The position numbers were made by a program, and so were the translations under genes. Shown here in pieces: positions 5,037 through 5,802 of a DNA stretch of 5,802 nucleotides (positions are counted from its first letter, which is position 1; every line of letters starts with the position of its first letter). Origin of the DNA: Chloroflexia bacterium (lineage in GTDB: Bacteria > Chloroflexota > Chloroflexia > Thermomicrobiales > UBA6265); NCBI GenBank assembly GCA_013698285.1, contig JACCVE010000279.1, positions 1 to 5,802 on the forward strand, written 5' to 3'. The notes below the pieces were generated by a model. It searched no databases, had not been told where the DNA came from, and saw only the letters and a list, made by a program, of their open reading frames with translations.

Positions 5037-5459
5037 ATGCACTCGTTCCTGCCTCGTATGGCCAACCCTTTCGTCCGGGCGCTCCTGCGCTCGCCGCTCC
5101 ACGGCCTGCTGAGTCACGGCGTCATGCTGATCACCGTCACCGGCCGGCGAACCGGACGCCCCTACACGCTGCCCGTCCAGTACATCCGTCGGGGCGACAC
5201 GATCGACATCGTCTCAACCGGAGATCGACGATGGTGGCGCAATGTGGAGAGCGGGGGTCAGGTGATGCTCCGGATTGGGAACGAGACCCTGATCGGCGCG
5301 GGGTCGGTCCTACGCGGGGCCGCCGCCGCCGAAGCCGCCGCGTTACTCGACGGGACCGCGCTGGGGAGGGCGGCACGGCGGACTCCCAATCCGGTCATCA
5401 TCCGTGTGGACGTGATGCTGAGTGGTTCGGTGAGCGGGTCGCCCCAAAATGCCACATGA
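5037..5459 (+). CDS. deazaflavin (F420)-dependent nitroreductase-family protein
   Basis: A 140-residue protein close to the usual length of the family that includes mycobacterial Ddn, a split-barrel (PNPOx-like) fold. ATG 5037 follows GGGGAGG (5026-5032) by 4 bases. The family signature is clear: L-I-T-V-T-G-R-R-T-G-R-P-Y-T-L-P-V-Q-Y at about residues 31-49, then I-D-I-V-S-T-G-D-R-R-W-W-R-N-V at about residues 58-72, and a basic/Gly strand near V-M-L-R-I-G-N. Members bind deazaflavin F420 or sometimes flavin or haem, and reduce quinones, nitroaromatics or other acceptors in the cytoplasm or at the membrane face. The substrate here cannot be told. The N-terminal R-M-A-N-P-F-V-R-A-L-L-R-S helix is amphipathic, as in membrane-associated relatives. 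The gene stands alone, 202 bases from the cupin pair, so it probably has its own promoter, though none is evident. If F420 is used, the host must make this cofactor, which fits Actinomycetota and many Chloroflexota. Confidence 0.88.
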   Translation: MHSFLPRMANPFVRALLRSPLHGLLSHGVMLITVTGRRTGRPYTLPVQYIRRGDTIDIVSTGDRRWWRNVESGGQVMLRIGNETLIGAGSVLRGAAAAEAAALLDGTALGRAARRTPNPVIIRVDVMLSGSVSGSPQNAT

Positions 5460-5802
5460 TCGACCCGACGTATGTGCTCCGGTTACCGCGAGGCAGAGAC
5501 ACTCGTCCCCAACTCGACCTCCCGTGACCCATCCTGTTCAAGCCCCTGACCACGTACGGCCCTTACTCCTGGACCAACAGATGAGGAGACGGGGTGACGC
5601 GACGCGTTCGGGCCCACCGCGCTCAACCCATCCTTGTCGTCGACTGCCGCTCGCGGGCAACCCGGCCAGGCACCGCTCACTCACATTCGTGTGTCCGGCC
5701 GCGCGGCGGGCGGCCCTTGGGACCGACTCGACGTTGGATGTTCCCGCCGGGCGGCGAATCACGTTGCCACCCCGTGACCCGCGATCGATCCGTGTCCCGG
5801 AC
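5460..5802. other. 343-base 3' end without a supportable gene
   Basis: No frame shows codon structure, a ribosome binding site or a recognisable protein. The two short reverse-strand frames here (5483-5680 and 5538-5762) are Arg/Ser/Pro-rich and look like GC noise. A small GC inverted repeat, GGCCG (5697-5701) with CGGCC (5711-5715), is the only local structure seen. No tRNA T-loop, T-run terminator or direct repeat is visible. Confidence 0.5.

Noticed and set aside
4927..5112. short + strand frame upstream of and overlapping the F420-family gene
   Set aside because: Cys/Arg/Ser-rich product without a ribosome binding site; it overlaps a well-supported gene in another frame.
5483..5762. two overlapping minus-strand frames in the 3' gap
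   Set aside because: No ribosome binding site, no domain, and a composition typical of random GC-rich sequence.
238..5774. 13-base inverted match: 238-250 is the reverse complement of 5762-5774
   Set aside because: About 5.5 kb apart with no flanking extension, target duplication or transposase. One such match in a GC-rich window of this size is close to chance expectation, so it is not evidence of a mobile element.

Overview
The window is GC-rich bacterial DNA (about two-thirds G+C by eye) with every recognisable gene on the + strand. Shine-Dalgarno sites are GGAG/GAGGG-like. There are no ribosomal RNA or tRNA genes, insertion sequences or CRISPR repeats. High GC, a Tat-exported two-domain multicopper oxidase, DoxX-type membrane proteins and a deazaflavin (F420)-type PNPOx-fold protein together suggest Chloroflexota (Thermomicrobia/Sphaerobacter-like) or Actinomycetota. 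This assignment is an inference from gene content and carries low confidence.

Layout. The 5' edge (3-188) holds the C-terminal DNA-binding end of a LuxR/NarL-type regulator, followed by two GC-rich hairpins (177-194 and 225-245). Next come four co-directional genes: a minimal DoxX-like membrane protein (305-808), a Tat-exported two-cupredoxin-domain multicopper oxidase (883-1998), a longer DoxX-family membrane protein (2047-2877) and an unrecognised protein with about eight membrane spans (2909-3808). The gaps are 74, 48 and 31 bases, so an operon is plausible. An 11-bp stem begins directly after the stop codon of the last gene. A 220-base gap leads to two cupin genes that overlap by ATGA (4029-4484 and 4481-4834). 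A 202-base gap with a foldable inverted repeat follows, then an F420/deazaflavin-dependent nitroreductase-family protein (5037-5459). The last 343 bases (5460-5802) hold no gene I can support.

How the genes may work together. The four-gene block looks like an envelope redox module: an exported copper oxidase flanked by two diverged DoxX paralogues, plus a multi-span membrane protein. DoxX relatives include the quinone-linked thiosulfate oxidoreductase DoxDA and the mycobacterial membrane oxidoreductase complex. Electron exchange between the quinone pool and the copper oxidase, or joint copper/thiol detoxification, is therefore a reasonable but untested idea. The LuxR-type regulator may control the block, but only its C-terminus is present. 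The cupin pair and the F420-type protein are small soluble proteins with no visible functional link to the block.
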